Notes under the pieces: model-generated
Told to the model about the DNA's origin: nothing
Databases searched by the model: none
The model's input: only the letters and a program-made list of their open reading frames with translations
Shown: positions 27,856 to 36,216 of the stretch, one piece after another
Position numbering within the stretch: position 1 is the stretch's first letter
Layout of the letters: each line of letters starts with the position of its first letter
Source: Pseudoalteromonas neustonica
GTDB taxonomy: Bacteria; Pseudomonadota; Gammaproteobacteria; Enterobacterales; Alteromonadaceae
Length of the DNA: 64,000 bases
Assembly: GCF_001653135.1 (NCBI RefSeq)
Contig: NZ_BDDS01000001.1
Location: 310,001 to 374,000 of the forward strand
Direction of reading: 5' to 3'
Program-made: the position numbers and the translations under genes

Positions 27856-29256
27856 ATGAAGTCATATTTTCACAATAATATTACGCGATTAAAAAACTAC
27901 CGCCATTCACTAACTTATACCCTGTTAAAGCATTATGTTTTGGCTGGTTTGATATTGTTTCTTAGTGTTGCAGCCGTTTATGCATATTGCTCTACCAGTT
28001 CCTTTGCCAGTATTGCGGCTAATGAAGCTTCAAAAGAGCTTGCGTTTGATATTCATGATGCGTTAACCATGGATGAACAGGGGGATTTGACTGTTAACCT
28101 TAGTGAAGTTTCTCAATGGTCTTATGATGCTTTATACAGCAATATTGGCTTTAGGGTCGTAAGCCAAACCTCTTTAAAGGAGCTAATAAAATCTGCACCA
28201 CTAGAAGAAAAGTATAAAACGCTACTACATTATGTACCGTTGAATATACCCGAAGGAGGGGTAACCTTAGCGTCTGATTTAGGTGAGGTTATTGGTTTTC
28301 GTCATGCAGACAGTATTAATGGCCTGCCGATTTATATTGATGTAGTGCGTAGTGATCGTTTAGGGAAATTTGCCGAAGAAGCGGTTTTACCAGCCATTAT
28401 TAATAGTATGTATTTAGCCGCAGGCACCTCTTTGGCACTATTTATTGCGGTTTGCTTCTTCTCCATAAATAGTATCACTAAAAAAATTCGTAGTATTTCG
28501 ATGCAAGCAAATCAAATTGAGCCAGATCAGATGGAAAAGCGACTGCAAGTTGAACATGTACCAAATGAAATACAACCACTTACGGAAGCAATGAATAGAG
28601 CATTAGATAGAGTTGAATTAGGTTTTAATCAACAAAAACGCTTTGTCGCCAATGCTGCCCACGAATTACGTACGCCGCTAACTATTTTACAGGGACGAGT
28701 AGAGCTTAATGATATTCCTGAGGTTATCAGGCAGACGTTATTAACTGACATTACCTATATGAGTCGATTAGTTGAACAGCTGTTGGATTTATCTCGGGCG
28801 CAAAGTCAGCACAGTTATTCTACGCAACAAGTCAACTTAGCAGAGGTAATGTCGCAGGCATGTCAAATGCTAGGACCAATGGTTTTAAGTCTTAATAAAG
28901 ATCTTGAACTGATAGTAAAAGATCAAGATTGTTATGTTGAAGGTGATAAAGCTTCATTAACCATAGCCTGTAAAAACTTACTTGAAAATGCACTTAAATA
29001 CTCCCCCAAACAAGGTAGAGTAATTGCTGTAGTCGCCAATAATAGCATCAGTGTTAGTGATAATGGCACTGGTTTTAATGACGTAGATAAAGAGATGGCA
29101 ACGCAAGTATTTTGGCGGAAGGGCCAGTCAGATAATAAAGGTAGTGGTTTAGGTTTAGCTATCGTTGATGAAATCTGCCGAGCACACCAAGGACGCTTAA
29201 TTATTGATATTTGCCCAGAGCTTAACGGTGCACTTATGCGGTTAGATTTTAGCTAA
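27856..29256 (+). CDS. Sensor histidine kinase of the RND operon
   Basis: About 466 residues from the ATG at 27856, preceded by GAAG; an in-frame ATG at 27844 is equally possible and would overlap the regulator gene. TM1 (about 25-45), periplasmic sensor of about 130 residues, TM2 (about 183-205), HAMP, HisKA with His about 269 in ANAAHELRTP, and HATPase with ENALKYSPKQG, VSDNGTGF and GSGLGLAIVDEI. Last gene of the MipA-RND-regulator-kinase operon; presumably senses the pump's substrate or envelope damage. Confidence 0.9.
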   Translation: MKSYFHNNITRLKNYRHSLTYTLLKHYVLAGLILFLSVAAVYAYCSTSSFASIAANEASKELAFDIHDALTMDEQGDLTVNLSEVSQWSYDALYSNIGFRVVSQTSLKELIKSAPLEEKYKTLLHYVPLNIPEGGVTLASDLGEVIGFRHADSINGLPIYIDVVRSDRLGKFAEEAVLPAIINSMYLAAGTSLALFIAVCFFSINSITKKIRSISMQANQIEPDQMEKRLQVEHVPNEIQPLTEAMNRALDRVELGFNQQKRFVANAAHELRTPLTILQGRVELNDIPEVIRQTLLTDITYMSRLVEQLLDLSRAQSQHSYSTQQVNLAEVMSQACQMLGPMVLSLNKDLELIVKDQDCYVEGDKASLTIACKNLLENALKYSPKQGRVIAVVANNSISVSDNGTGFNDVDKEMATQVFWRKGQSDNKGSGLGLAIVDEICRAHQGRLIIDICPELNGALMRLDFS

Positions 29257-29379
29257 GCTGAATACGAAATAATGAATGTTAATTGGCAAAATAAATTCAT
29301 GGATAATGTTTTTTTGCATAAGCTTTTGATTTTGATTTTGATTTTAATTTTTAAAATGGGTGGTTTACTCACTGCGTTA

Positions 29380-29416
29380 AAAATCACTTATATAGAATAA
29401 CTATATAAGTGATTTT
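29380..29416. terminator. Perfect hairpin, probable bidirectional terminator
   Basis: Sixteen-base perfect arms (AAAATCACTTATATAG and its complement) around the loop AATAA. It lies 124 bases after the kinase and before the convergent small gene. Confidence 0.65.
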
Positions 29417-29449
29417 GCTTTGTTATTGAGCTGTTTTTATATCGCTATA

Positions 29450-29514
29450 ATATACTCAGGCCACCTCAATGTGCAGGATTCCGCATTTCACTGGAGCTTA
29501 ATATCAAGGCGTTC
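29450..29514. repeat. Truncated copy of the ~270-bp repeat
   Basis: Matches the left 60 bases of the repeat at 39576 (GCCACCTCAA, ATGCAG, TTTCAC, GCTTAATATCA). It stops just past the 3' end of the small gene at 29524, where a second attC might be expected. Confidence 0.6.
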
Positions 29515-29523
29515 CATTATTTA

Positions 29524-29937
29524 TTAGGCATTTGACTCTTTTGGCCAAGTCCATGCGAACCAAACAATTAGCAAAGTTAAAATAGCTTCAACTGCTGCAT
29601 ACATTTTATAAAAATACCACCCAGCTACATAGGTAAGATAACCTAACATTAGTGTCATTATTAAACCGACAAGAATGTTTAAAACTCTATTAATAGTCGC
29701 TGGTAATAGTATGGATAAGCAGATCATTAAACTGGTTACTAACATTATTGATGATAAACCCAGTAAAACACCTTGGTCACCTGAGCCAAAAAGAGTCGTG
29801 CCATTTATCATGCTTTCTAATTTTTCGGGCGTATATAGTTCGAAGTAGTCACAATAAATATACAAAGACATAGCGGACGCCCATATTGCGCTAAGTTTTA
29901 TTTTTATATTTACTTCGTATTCTGATAGTTTCAACAT
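29524..29937 (-). CDS. Small four-helix membrane protein, DUF6326-like; likely integron cassette gene
   Basis: 137 residues with four predicted transmembrane helices (about 14-28, 55-75, 82-105, 115-130). The pattern KLSAIWASAMSLYIYCDYFELYTPEKLESM near the start and a WYFYK...AILTLLIVWFAWTWP end resemble the DUF6326 group; the function of that group is unknown. It begins 40 bases from the outer end of an attC-like site (29978-30045), as expected for the next gene in a cassette array transcribed leftward. Its stop lies in GCCTAATAA, which resembles a mutated attC core. Confidence 0.6.
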   Translation of the reverse strand: MLKLSEYEVNIKIKLSAIWASAMSLYIYCDYFELYTPEKLESMINGTTLFGSGDQGVLLGLSSIMLVTSLMICLSILLPATINRVLNILVGLIMTLMLGYLTYVAGWYFYKMYAAVEAILTLLIVWFAWTWPKESNA

Positions 29938-29977
29938 TACAAATCACCTTAAATATTTCTATATAGTTTAGATTTAT

Positions 29978-30045
29978 GTCTAACGCCCCGCACATGCGCG
30001 CGAACTTGTGAGCTCGCAGACCCCGAATGAGGTGGATTGTTAGGC
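29978..30045 (-). other. attC-like integron recombination site
   Basis: On the minus strand the site begins GCCTAAC (fits RYYYAAC) and ends GTTAGAC (fits GTTRRRY), 68 bases in all, with partly complementary inner arms (CCACCTCAT against ATGTGCGGGG, and GCGAGCT against AGTTCGC). It starts 4 bases after the stop of the gene at 30050 and leads into the next gene, the normal cassette layout. Confidence 0.65.
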
Positions 30046-30049
30046 TAGA

Positions 30050-30604
30050 CTACAGCGGTTTCGCCCTGATAACTCGAAAAACTAATGGCTTTATATATAC
30101 GTGAGAAAACCATGAAATCCCCGCTATTACCAATATACCTATAAGCGGAATTATTGCTCCAGTAGAAACTATTGAGCCAAATACATAACCAAAAATACAC
30201 TCAGTTCTGTATATAGGTAGGAATAAACCGACTACTACCAAACCTAAAGACAAGTAAATTGCAACGTTTTCGTAGCCAGCACTAAAACTGAGTGACTGTA
30301 CAAAGCTCAAGACCAGCATGCAAAAAAAACCGATGAGTAAGACTCGTAAAATTTTTGCCCTTACTAGCGCGTCATCAGGTTGAAGAGTTACACGCTTCTC
30401 TATCCTTACTGTAGAAAGCCAAGCCAAGAATGGAAGGATTAATAATCCCCACCAGTTTGATATTGAAGGATAATCAGAGCGGTGCAACAAGTGATGGCTC
30501 AATATTCCACCATTTAAATGCTCCCATAATAGATGTGCCGCTACAAAAAGTATGGTAGCTGCAATCACGTAGTATTTTAATTTTTTTGAATTGCTTTTAG
30601 TCAT
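30050..30604 (-). CDS. Hypothetical membrane protein, likely integron cassette gene
   Basis: 184 residues with five or so hydrophobic helices (about 10-26, 50-62, 85-105, 113-130, 140-168). I do not recognise the family; HLLHRSDYPSISNWWGLLILPFLAW near residue 38 is the most distinctive stretch and resembles uncharacterised cassette-borne membrane proteins. The stop codon is 4 bases from the attC-like site, and a single attC/attI-type core (GTTAGGC on the minus strand, 30629-30635) lies just upstream of its start, so the gene has recombination cores on both sides. Confidence 0.55.
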   Translation of the reverse strand: MTKSNSKKLKYYVIAATILFVAAHLLWEHLNGGILSHHLLHRSDYPSISNWWGLLILPFLAWLSTVRIEKRVTLQPDDALVRAKILRVLLIGFFCMLVLSFVQSLSFSAGYENVAIYLSLGLVVVGLFLPIYRTECIFGYVFGSIVSTGAIIPLIGILVIAGISWFSHVYIKPLVFRVIRAKPL

Positions 30605-30628
30605 TTTTATTCTCGAGTTTAAGTGTGT

Positions 30629-30635
30629 GCCTAAC
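30629..30635 (-). other. Single integron core site (half attC or attI remnant)
   Basis: GTTAGGC on the minus strand, 24 bases before the cassette gene start and preceded by ACGGCTC. No matching RYYYAAC partner is seen within the next 100 bases, so this is only half a site. No integrase gene is in the window. Confidence 0.35.
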
Positions 30636-30770
30636 GAGCCGTAGAATAACTCGTTTTTAATTTATTTTTATTGATGTATCGTCCATACCTTGCTAAGCGG
30701 AAATAACCAAATGGATTAAATGTTTACTTTACATATCAACGTCTTGTTTTTACAGTTTGTTGCTCATTTA

Positions 30771-30862
30771 GTTAATTGCTATGTCTAGACCGCTATGAAT
30801 AGAATACGAAAATACACTTTTTAATTGATGACTATTTTAAGTGTTTTTTACACTGTATTTGT
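30771..30862 (+). pseudogene. Remnant of a RAYT transposase 5' end
   Basis: AATTGCTATGTCTAGACCGC followed by TATGAATAGAATACGAAAAT matches the start of the RAYT gene at 16331-16375; after a deletion of about 43 bases, TTTTTAATTGATGACTATTT matches 16417 onward. Point changes and frameshift leave no open frame. The rest of the 300-base gap holds nothing else I can name. Confidence 0.75.
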
Positions 30863-30904
30863 CCATCTGCTTCGGCTTCTCTTCTTCAATGGTTATTGAT
30901 TATG

Positions 30905-31708
30905 TTAACTAACTATCGCCGGATACCATTCGGCTAGCCCGATCCCAAATAAACCCACCAAGAATATAATGGATATCAACACCATTAAGCTTGCTGTGGC
31001 GATTGTAATAATTTTATTAGTTGTAGTTTCGGCATGTCTTACCAGCTCAGCAATTAGTAAAGGGATTACATAAGAGCAAATACTTACAGCTAGCACGGTT
31101 GGACCGGTAAACGTTGTGGTATCAACTCCTAAAGTACCAAATAGTAAGAACCAAGCAAAAATCATCAACCGAAAAAACAGTACACCATTAGCTGCGAGGT
31201 ATAAGCGTATTGCCCATATTTTATGAAGGCTAATATTACGTTTCTTGGCGGCTCTAACAGCTAATATGCTTGATAAAATAACCACGCAACCACCAAATAT
31301 AGTTAGTCCTTGCATTAAGGTGTTGCCGACGGTTCCTCTGGCTATCATAAGGTACATACCTGCTACAGAGATGGTACAGGCAAACAATACGAACACGCGG
31401 CCATTATAGCGATGAAACTTAGTATACTTTGCTCTTATTGCGGGTATGAGCTGTAAGCTACCGCCAATTATCATCACTATGGCGAGTAATACATGTACCG
31501 CATACATTGAATTACCGATGGGGTCGCTGGCAACATAGGCGGTGCTATTTAGGCGACTCCAGCCAGATATTCCCGTAGTGATCCCCGTGAGCCCGTACCC
31601 TAAGGCGAGGTAAGTAACAAAGCAGATTTGTGCCATCAATAGGCACGTAAACCATATTTTTTTACTGTTATTGAGCAGTGTATTTGGTGTTATTTTAATT
31701 TTAGGCAT
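30905..31708 (-). CDS. DUF2306-family membrane protein
   Basis: 267 residues with eight predicted transmembrane helices. The family features are MYAVHVLLAIVMIIGGSLQLIPAIR followed by KFHRYNGRVF (about 68-105) and the later ISLHKIWAIRLYLAANGVLFFR. The conserved His residues (HxxxG around His72, FHRYNGR, LHKIW) suggest a haem-binding or quinone-linked membrane protein, but the family is uncharacterised. Divergent from a membrane-linked AraC-type regulator 232 bases away, which may control it. Confidence 0.75.
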   Translation of the reverse strand: MPKIKITPNTLLNNSKKIWFTCLLMAQICFVTYLALGYGLTGITTGISGWSRLNSTAYVASDPIGNSMYAVHVLLAIVMIIGGSLQLIPAIRAKYTKFHRYNGRVFVLFACTISVAGMYLMIARGTVGNTLMQGLTIFGGCVVILSSILAVRAAKKRNISLHKIWAIRLYLAANGVLFFRLMIFAWFLLFGTLGVDTTTFTGPTVLAVSICSYVIPLLIAELVRHAETTTNKIITIATASLMVLISIIFLVGLFGIGLAEWYPAIVS

Positions 31709-31940
31709 TGGTGTTTTCTTTTTATCAATGATACAGATAACACCAATATAAAGGGCTTGTAGGGCGGTTTCTTATCAAATTCGGAATTTGAGCAACGATA
31801 TATTGATAAATTTTTGCAATTAGCGAGGGCGGTATAGACATATTCACTAACAAAGTTTTTTTGCCAATATGTATGTTAATTTGTACTATGTAATTCAGGC
31901 CACGTTGTTTGTTAAAACGTCATTTTAAGAGCACGCTATT

Positions 31941-33083
31941 ATGCAAAATTATTCCCCTTATTATCTTCTTCTTTTTGTTTGTATGGGGTTAATGTTTTTA
32001 AATGCGTTGAAAAAAGATAAGCAGCTGGTTCATTATTTATTTGTGGTATTTTGTGGCTCCCTTTGTATGGTGGGGGCGCAAAAAATTAGTGCACCAAGCT
32101 TGGGGGAATATCAGTATTTTATTGGCTTGTTTACTTGTGCAACATGTAATGCATCATGGTTAATATCACGGGCTTTATTCCGTGAGCATAACCCTATTTC
32201 ACGCAGACATGTGGCAGTGGCTGTAACCATCGCGCTGTTGATCATGTTTAATCAAACATGGCACTATTTGGTTAGCCTTGATCCGCAAGCACTTTCTAGC
32301 AGTCATGTAATGTGGCGGTTAAAACAAGGCATGAATGAAATAACAGGTTTACTTTCATCGTGCATTTTAGTGCTTTCTTTTTGGGAGTCGATGAGAGGCT
32401 TTAATAGCAAAACACACGCTCAAAAAGTGCAATCAGTGATTTTTGCTAGTGCCTACTTTTTAGCTGTTTTTAATGCCAGTATATTACCTGTATTTATATT
32501 TAGCCCAGCTGAAATTGAGCTTTATAACCCCATAATTATTACTTCATCTGCGCTGTTAATTGTATTAGCGATGCAAGCAGTCATGGCACTTCAAGCAAGT
32601 ATCTCCAACAAGCAAACATCACCTCAAAATTATGAGAGTGAGGTTGGTTTTGATAGCGATGAAGTAAAGCATCTTAGCAATAGCACTCATCATCAAGAGC
32701 AAGTACCGACTGAGTTGATAGCTGGTATTTCTGAACTCATAAACAAAAAAAAGCTATTTTTACAAACGAATCTTAAAATTTCAGATTTTGCGCAAGCGCT
32801 GATGGTGCCTGAATATAAAATTAGCCGGGCGATTCGCTTTCACTATAAAGTAGCTAATTTTAACCTGTTTATTAACCAATACCGTGTAAATTATGCGAAA
32901 GCGTTATTAGCAAGTGAGCAAGCTAAAGAGTGGAGTATTTTGAGTATTGCACTTGAGAGCGGCTTTTCGTCTCTGGCGACCTTTAACCGGGTGTTTAAAG
33001 CTATCGTAGGGAGTATTCCTAATGAATATCGAAAACAAAATAGTGACTATCAAAGTCCGATCCTTGCAGGGCTGGTTGAGTAG
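31941..33083 (+). CDS. AraC-type regulator with an N-terminal membrane domain
   Basis: 380 residues. About seven hydrophobic helices fill residues 5-215, so the sensor part is in the inner membrane. The C-terminal part (about 270-370) is an AraC/XylS DNA-binding domain with two helix-turn-helix units: KISDFAQALMVPEYKISRAIRFH and SILSIALESGFSSLATFNRVFKAIVGSIPNEYRK. Such 7TM-AraC proteins sense unknown ligands. Divergent from the DUF2306 gene; a 57-base gap to the ACP phosphodiesterase gene leaves cotranscription possible. Confidence 0.82.
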   Translation: MQNYSPYYLLLFVCMGLMFLNALKKDKQLVHYLFVVFCGSLCMVGAQKISAPSLGEYQYFIGLFTCATCNASWLISRALFREHNPISRRHVAVAVTIALLIMFNQTWHYLVSLDPQALSSSHVMWRLKQGMNEITGLLSSCILVLSFWESMRGFNSKTHAQKVQSVIFASAYFLAVFNASILPVFIFSPAEIELYNPIIITSSALLIVLAMQAVMALQASISNKQTSPQNYESEVGFDSDEVKHLSNSTHHQEQVPTELIAGISELINKKKLFLQTNLKISDFAQALMVPEYKISRAIRFHYKVANFNLFINQYRVNYAKALLASEQAKEWSILSIALESGFSSLATFNRVFKAIVGSIPNEYRKQNSDYQSPILAGLVE

Positions 33084-33140
33084 ATACTTATTGATTCTTA
33101 GTGATATGCATTAGGTTGTATTAACTATCGTAGGACTGTT

Positions 33141-33728
33141 TTGAATTATTTAGCCCACCTTTATTTAGCAAAACCTACTGCCGACTCACATTTTGGGAAT
33201 TTACTGGGAGATTTTGGTGGCCAACGGCAGTTAACACAGATACCCACCACGGTTAAAAATGCGCTAGATAATCATTATTTAGTCGATAAATTCACAGATT
33301 CACACCCTTTTGTAAAAGAAGCGAAGCAGTATTTTTCTCCTAAGCGTAGGCGCTTCGCAGGGGTTGCGATTGATGTGTTGTTTGATCATTTTCTTATTCA
33401 GCATTGGCATACTTTTAATCAACAACCACTAAATGACTTTAAGCAAACCAGTTATGGGCTTTTGGGTAAACGTATACCCGTTATGCCAGCGCGAATGCAG
33501 CGCGTAGTAACCAGCATGACAGAAAACGATTGGTTTAAAGAGTACGAAACTGTCGATGGGGTGGGGCTGGCGCTTGATAATATTGCTGCGCGGATTCGTT
33601 TTACTAACACCTTTACTGGCGCTGCTGAAGATATTACCCGTTATTACACTGAATTAGATGCTATTTTTTTAGCATTCTTCCCTGAGTTGATTAAGCATGT
33701 GAATCAATGCGCTCTTGAGGGAGCTTAA
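33141..33728 (+). CDS. acpH: Acyl carrier protein phosphodiesterase
   Basis: Removes the 4'-phosphopantetheine arm from ACP, a cytoplasmic HD-like metal hydrolase. 195 residues, the normal length, with a TTG start at 33141 giving the typical beginning MNYLAHLYLA. Other family motifs are GNLLGDF, VDKFTDSHP, FAGVAIDVLFDHFLIQHW and LPARMQRVV-like MPARMQRVVTSM. His and Asp residues of the metal site are kept. Gene symbol by family; the activity of AcpH in vivo is debated. Confidence 0.88.
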   Translation: MNYLAHLYLAKPTADSHFGNLLGDFGGQRQLTQIPTTVKNALDNHYLVDKFTDSHPFVKEAKQYFSPKRRRFAGVAIDVLFDHFLIQHWHTFNQQPLNDFKQTSYGLLGKRIPVMPARMQRVVTSMTENDWFKEYETVDGVGLALDNIAARIRFTNTFTGAAEDITRYYTELDAIFLAFFPELIKHVNQCALEGA

Positions 33729-33742
33729 GATGGTAACGTAAA

Positions 33743-33768
33743 TGTAGGTCAGGCTTTAGCCTGAAAGT
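33743..33768. repeat. Isolated REP-like hairpin
   Basis: TGTAGGTCAGGCTTTAGCCT followed by GAAAGT, the same sequence as the left end of the composite repeat at 15844. Stem CAGGCTTTAGCCTG. Confidence 0.6.
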
Positions 33769-33792
33769 TATGTGAGGTAGAGGTATCGCTTG

Positions 33793-33830
33793 GCGGAATT
33801 AATTTTGACCTAAATAAAAAATAATTCCGC
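33793..33830. terminator. Bidirectional terminator between convergent genes
   Basis: Arms GCGGAATTA (33793) and TAATTCCGC (33822-33830) separated by AT-rich sequence with A and T runs on both sides. Confidence 0.6.
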
Positions 33831-33862
33831 TAAAATCGTCTTGATTGATGGCTAAACCTGGC

Positions 33863-34171
33863 TTACTCATCAGGCCCTTTTAACGTGAAAACTAAATGCC
33901 TACGCATGTCTTTTAAAATAACGCCTTTTTTTAACATCGCGCCACTTAAGCGTTTTTGCCATTTTAATAGATCGGGTTCTGCCGCTTCTAACGATTGCTG
34001 ATCTTCAAACTGGAAGCACAGTAGCAAAGAACTTGGAAATAAGTGATATTGCACATCAAACCAGCATTGTAACATGCCAGGGATTTCAGTACGGGCTTGT
34101 TCTTCAAGTGTATCAGCAGTTTTTATTACCACTGCTTGTTGTTTTATTTGCACTGCAGAAAGTTTTTTCAT
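33863..34171 (-). CDS. Conserved-looking hypothetical protein, 102 residues
   Basis: Soluble, mixed alpha/beta protein with no signal peptide or membrane helix. It has a charged start (MKKLSAVQIKQQAVVIK), a central aromatic stretch CWFDVQYHLFPSSLLLCFQF, and ends in HLVFTLKGPDE. I do not recognise its family. Convergent with acpH across a hairpin. Codon use is like the neighbours, so it looks like a real gene. Confidence 0.55.
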   Translation of the reverse strand: MKKLSAVQIKQQAVVIKTADTLEEQARTEIPGMLQCWFDVQYHLFPSSLLLCFQFEDQQSLEAAEPDLLKWQKRLSGAMLKKGVILKDMRRHLVFTLKGPDE

Positions 34172-34494
34172 CGTTTTAATCCAATTAGAGGCTAAAAATG
34201 CAGCCAGATAAGTGGATTATAACCGAGCTTGCAGAGTGCCAACAACTTTAAGCAAGAGTTAAGCTAAATCTTATCCAAAAGCTAAGTCATATGGGCTATT
34301 TGTTGTAGGTGCAGAACTTGCGAATTGGTGGCTAATTTACTGTGATTTATTATGAAAAAAGGTGTATGAAATAAATCTATTTGCAACTTCAAATCTCGTG
34401 CTTTTGGGTTGAAGCCGAACTTGCGGTTTAACACGAGTCTATTGCAGTTCGATATTTATCACGACAAATTAGCTCCACAATGTAGAGGAAGTGA
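34172..34494. other. Non-coding stretch with a degenerate repeat
   Basis: About 320 bases without a gene. TTGTAGGTGCAGAACTTGCG near 34302 is a worn member of the TGTAGG family; nothing else was recognised. Confidence 0.4.
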
Positions 34495-34713
34495 TAATAC
34501 CAATCTGCATAAATATTTGAACAGTTTAACTAATTAAATCAAGGTTATAACGTTGTTAAATTTTTATTTAAACCAACCCTTTGGGCGTTTCACAGGCACT
34601 TACTCTCAGCGTTATTACTTCTTAAAAGGGATAGCCATTGTTGCAAAGTAACGCCTTGATATTAAACCCCTGTGAAACGCTGAATTCTGCATCTTGAGGT
34701 GGCTTGGGTATAT
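34495..34713. repeat. Hybrid of two repeat families
   Basis: The left end (TAATACCAATC, then AAATATTTGAACAG) belongs to the family found between gcvT and gcvH; the right part (from GGGCGTTTCACAGG through GCATCTTGAGGTGGCTTGGG) matches the right half of the ~270-bp repeat at 41720. The join is inside the element. Confidence 0.65.
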
Positions 34714-34783
34714 AAAACAGCTACAACGCAAATATAAACACTATGATCCAGGTGGTTGTTTTGATAAAACCAGACCTTTTGCC

Positions 34784-34972
34784 CTAAGTGATAAATCGCA
34801 CCAGCTTATCATCACAGTAAACAGCAATAAGTAGCAGTACAAGGGCAAGTAATGGTACATAAATAAACGAGGCTACTACGTCACCTCGCATAACGACGTT
34901 GAGTATCAACGGCATCAGGATGATCACAGTGGCGATGATGCGATAACAGATCAGTAAGGCTTTATTGAGCAT
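34784..34972 (-). CDS. Small two-helix membrane protein, 62 residues
   Basis: Two hydrophobic segments (about 8-27 and 34-53) with a short polar linker (RGDVVAS), starting MLNKALLICYRI. No family recognised. It may be a real small inner-membrane protein, since the frame has a fitting start after a short gap to the GcvA-like LysR gene on the same strand, but size alone leaves doubt. Confidence 0.4.
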   Translation of the reverse strand: MLNKALLICYRIIATVIILMPLILNVVMRGDVVASFIYVPLLALVLLLIAVYCDDKLVRFIT

Positions 34973-35067
34973 GGGCTATTCATTGTGTTTGCTAATATAT
35001 GGGCTATTTTAGAAACAAATGGTTAGCGGCACAAAAGGATAATATTCACTCGATGAGTGAGTCATAC

Positions 35068-35964
35068 TCATCTATTGCGTGGCAGTAGGTCTGACTTTTT
35101 TAGCCAATTGATAAAACATTGAATATCGTGGCGTTCAGCATCTTCTTGTCGATAAACTGCATACAATGATTTTGGGTAGGGCATAAATTCATTAAATGGT
35201 GCGACAATCATCCCGCGACTCAGTGACGTATTTTCAATAGGAAACATGGCAAGCGTCATACCTAATCCTTGTGTGGCAGCATTCATTGCAGACTCGTAAT
35301 CATTAAATGTAAGTGAGCGTTTGCTACTGTTGAGTGTTACCCCCATGGCTTTTGCCCATTGCTGCCATGCGTCGTCAATATAGGTAAAGTCAATTAACGG
35401 TAATTGACTAATATCTGTTAATAATTGAGGTTGGTGTTGATTGGCAAAGGTGGGTGAGCATACTGCTGCCACTTGAATATCGACGAGTTTTTGCGTCATA
35501 GTATTAGGCCAATTACCATCACCTAGCCTAATCGCTAAGTCGATATCATCGTAGCGCAAGTCCGACAGCTTATTCCCTATTTCTATTTTGATTTCTATAT
35601 CTGGATGGGCAGCTTGAAATGCACCAAGTTGTGGGATAATAATGTTACTGGCTAAGGAAGTGAAACAAGATATTTTAAGGGCAGGGGACGAAAAGTGGTG
35701 CTGCAACTTTTTAGTACCATCTTCAAACTGGGTTAGCCCTCGCTGCACATATTTTAAATACATTTCGCCTGCTGCATTGAGTGCTACACCACGGCTTTTT
35801 CGTTGAAACAAAGCAAACCCTAAATGCCCTTCAAGCGCTTTTATTTGGTGGCTAACAGCTGATGGAGTAATGAATAATTCTTCACTGGCGGCTTTAAAGT
35901 TTTCTAGACGTCCAGCGGCTTCAAAAATACTTAACAGGTGAAGGGGAGGGTATTTATGTTTCAT
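35068..35964 (-). CDS. LysR-family regulator, GcvA/AmpR-like
   Basis: 298 residues. N-terminal helix-turn-helix (about 6-65) reads PPLHLLSIFEAAGRLENF, then ITPSAVSHQIKALEGHLGFALF, the pattern of the GcvA/DsdC/AmpR branch; the effector domain spans about 92-295 with DLAIRLGDGNWPN, a GcvA-branch feature. Regulators of this branch often control amino-acid metabolism or beta-lactamase genes. It lies divergent from the metalloprotease gene with a gap of about 250 bases, so that gene is a candidate target; a link to the gcv operon 25 kb away is possible but only inferred. Confidence 0.85.
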   Translation of the reverse strand: MKHKYPPLHLLSIFEAAGRLENFKAASEELFITPSAVSHQIKALEGHLGFALFQRKSRGVALNAAGEMYLKYVQRGLTQFEDGTKKLQHHFSSPALKISCFTSLASNIIIPQLGAFQAAHPDIEIKIEIGNKLSDLRYDDIDLAIRLGDGNWPNTMTQKLVDIQVAAVCSPTFANQHQPQLLTDISQLPLIDFTYIDDAWQQWAKAMGVTLNSSKRSLTFNDYESAMNAATQGLGMTLAMFPIENTSLSRGMIVAPFNEFMPYPKSLYAVYRQEDAERHDIQCFINWLKKSDLLPRNR

Positions 35965-36216
35965 TTATAATGATGCCTAGCTGCAATTTACTCAAGCATA
36001 AATTAAAAACAGCAATAGGTGAATATAATTCAATATAAAGTGAGTGCTGGCTTGCCTTTACTGCGCTTTATTATTGGTGTTATTTAGCTTTATTGAATTT
36101 ATCAGTGGCAAAAAGATCTGGTTTGATTGGGGTGAATATAAGTGTTTATTGCTAGTTATTAGTTTTGCATATGAGATTATAATACCAGTAATGATCGTCT
36201 GTAACTTTAGTTGATA

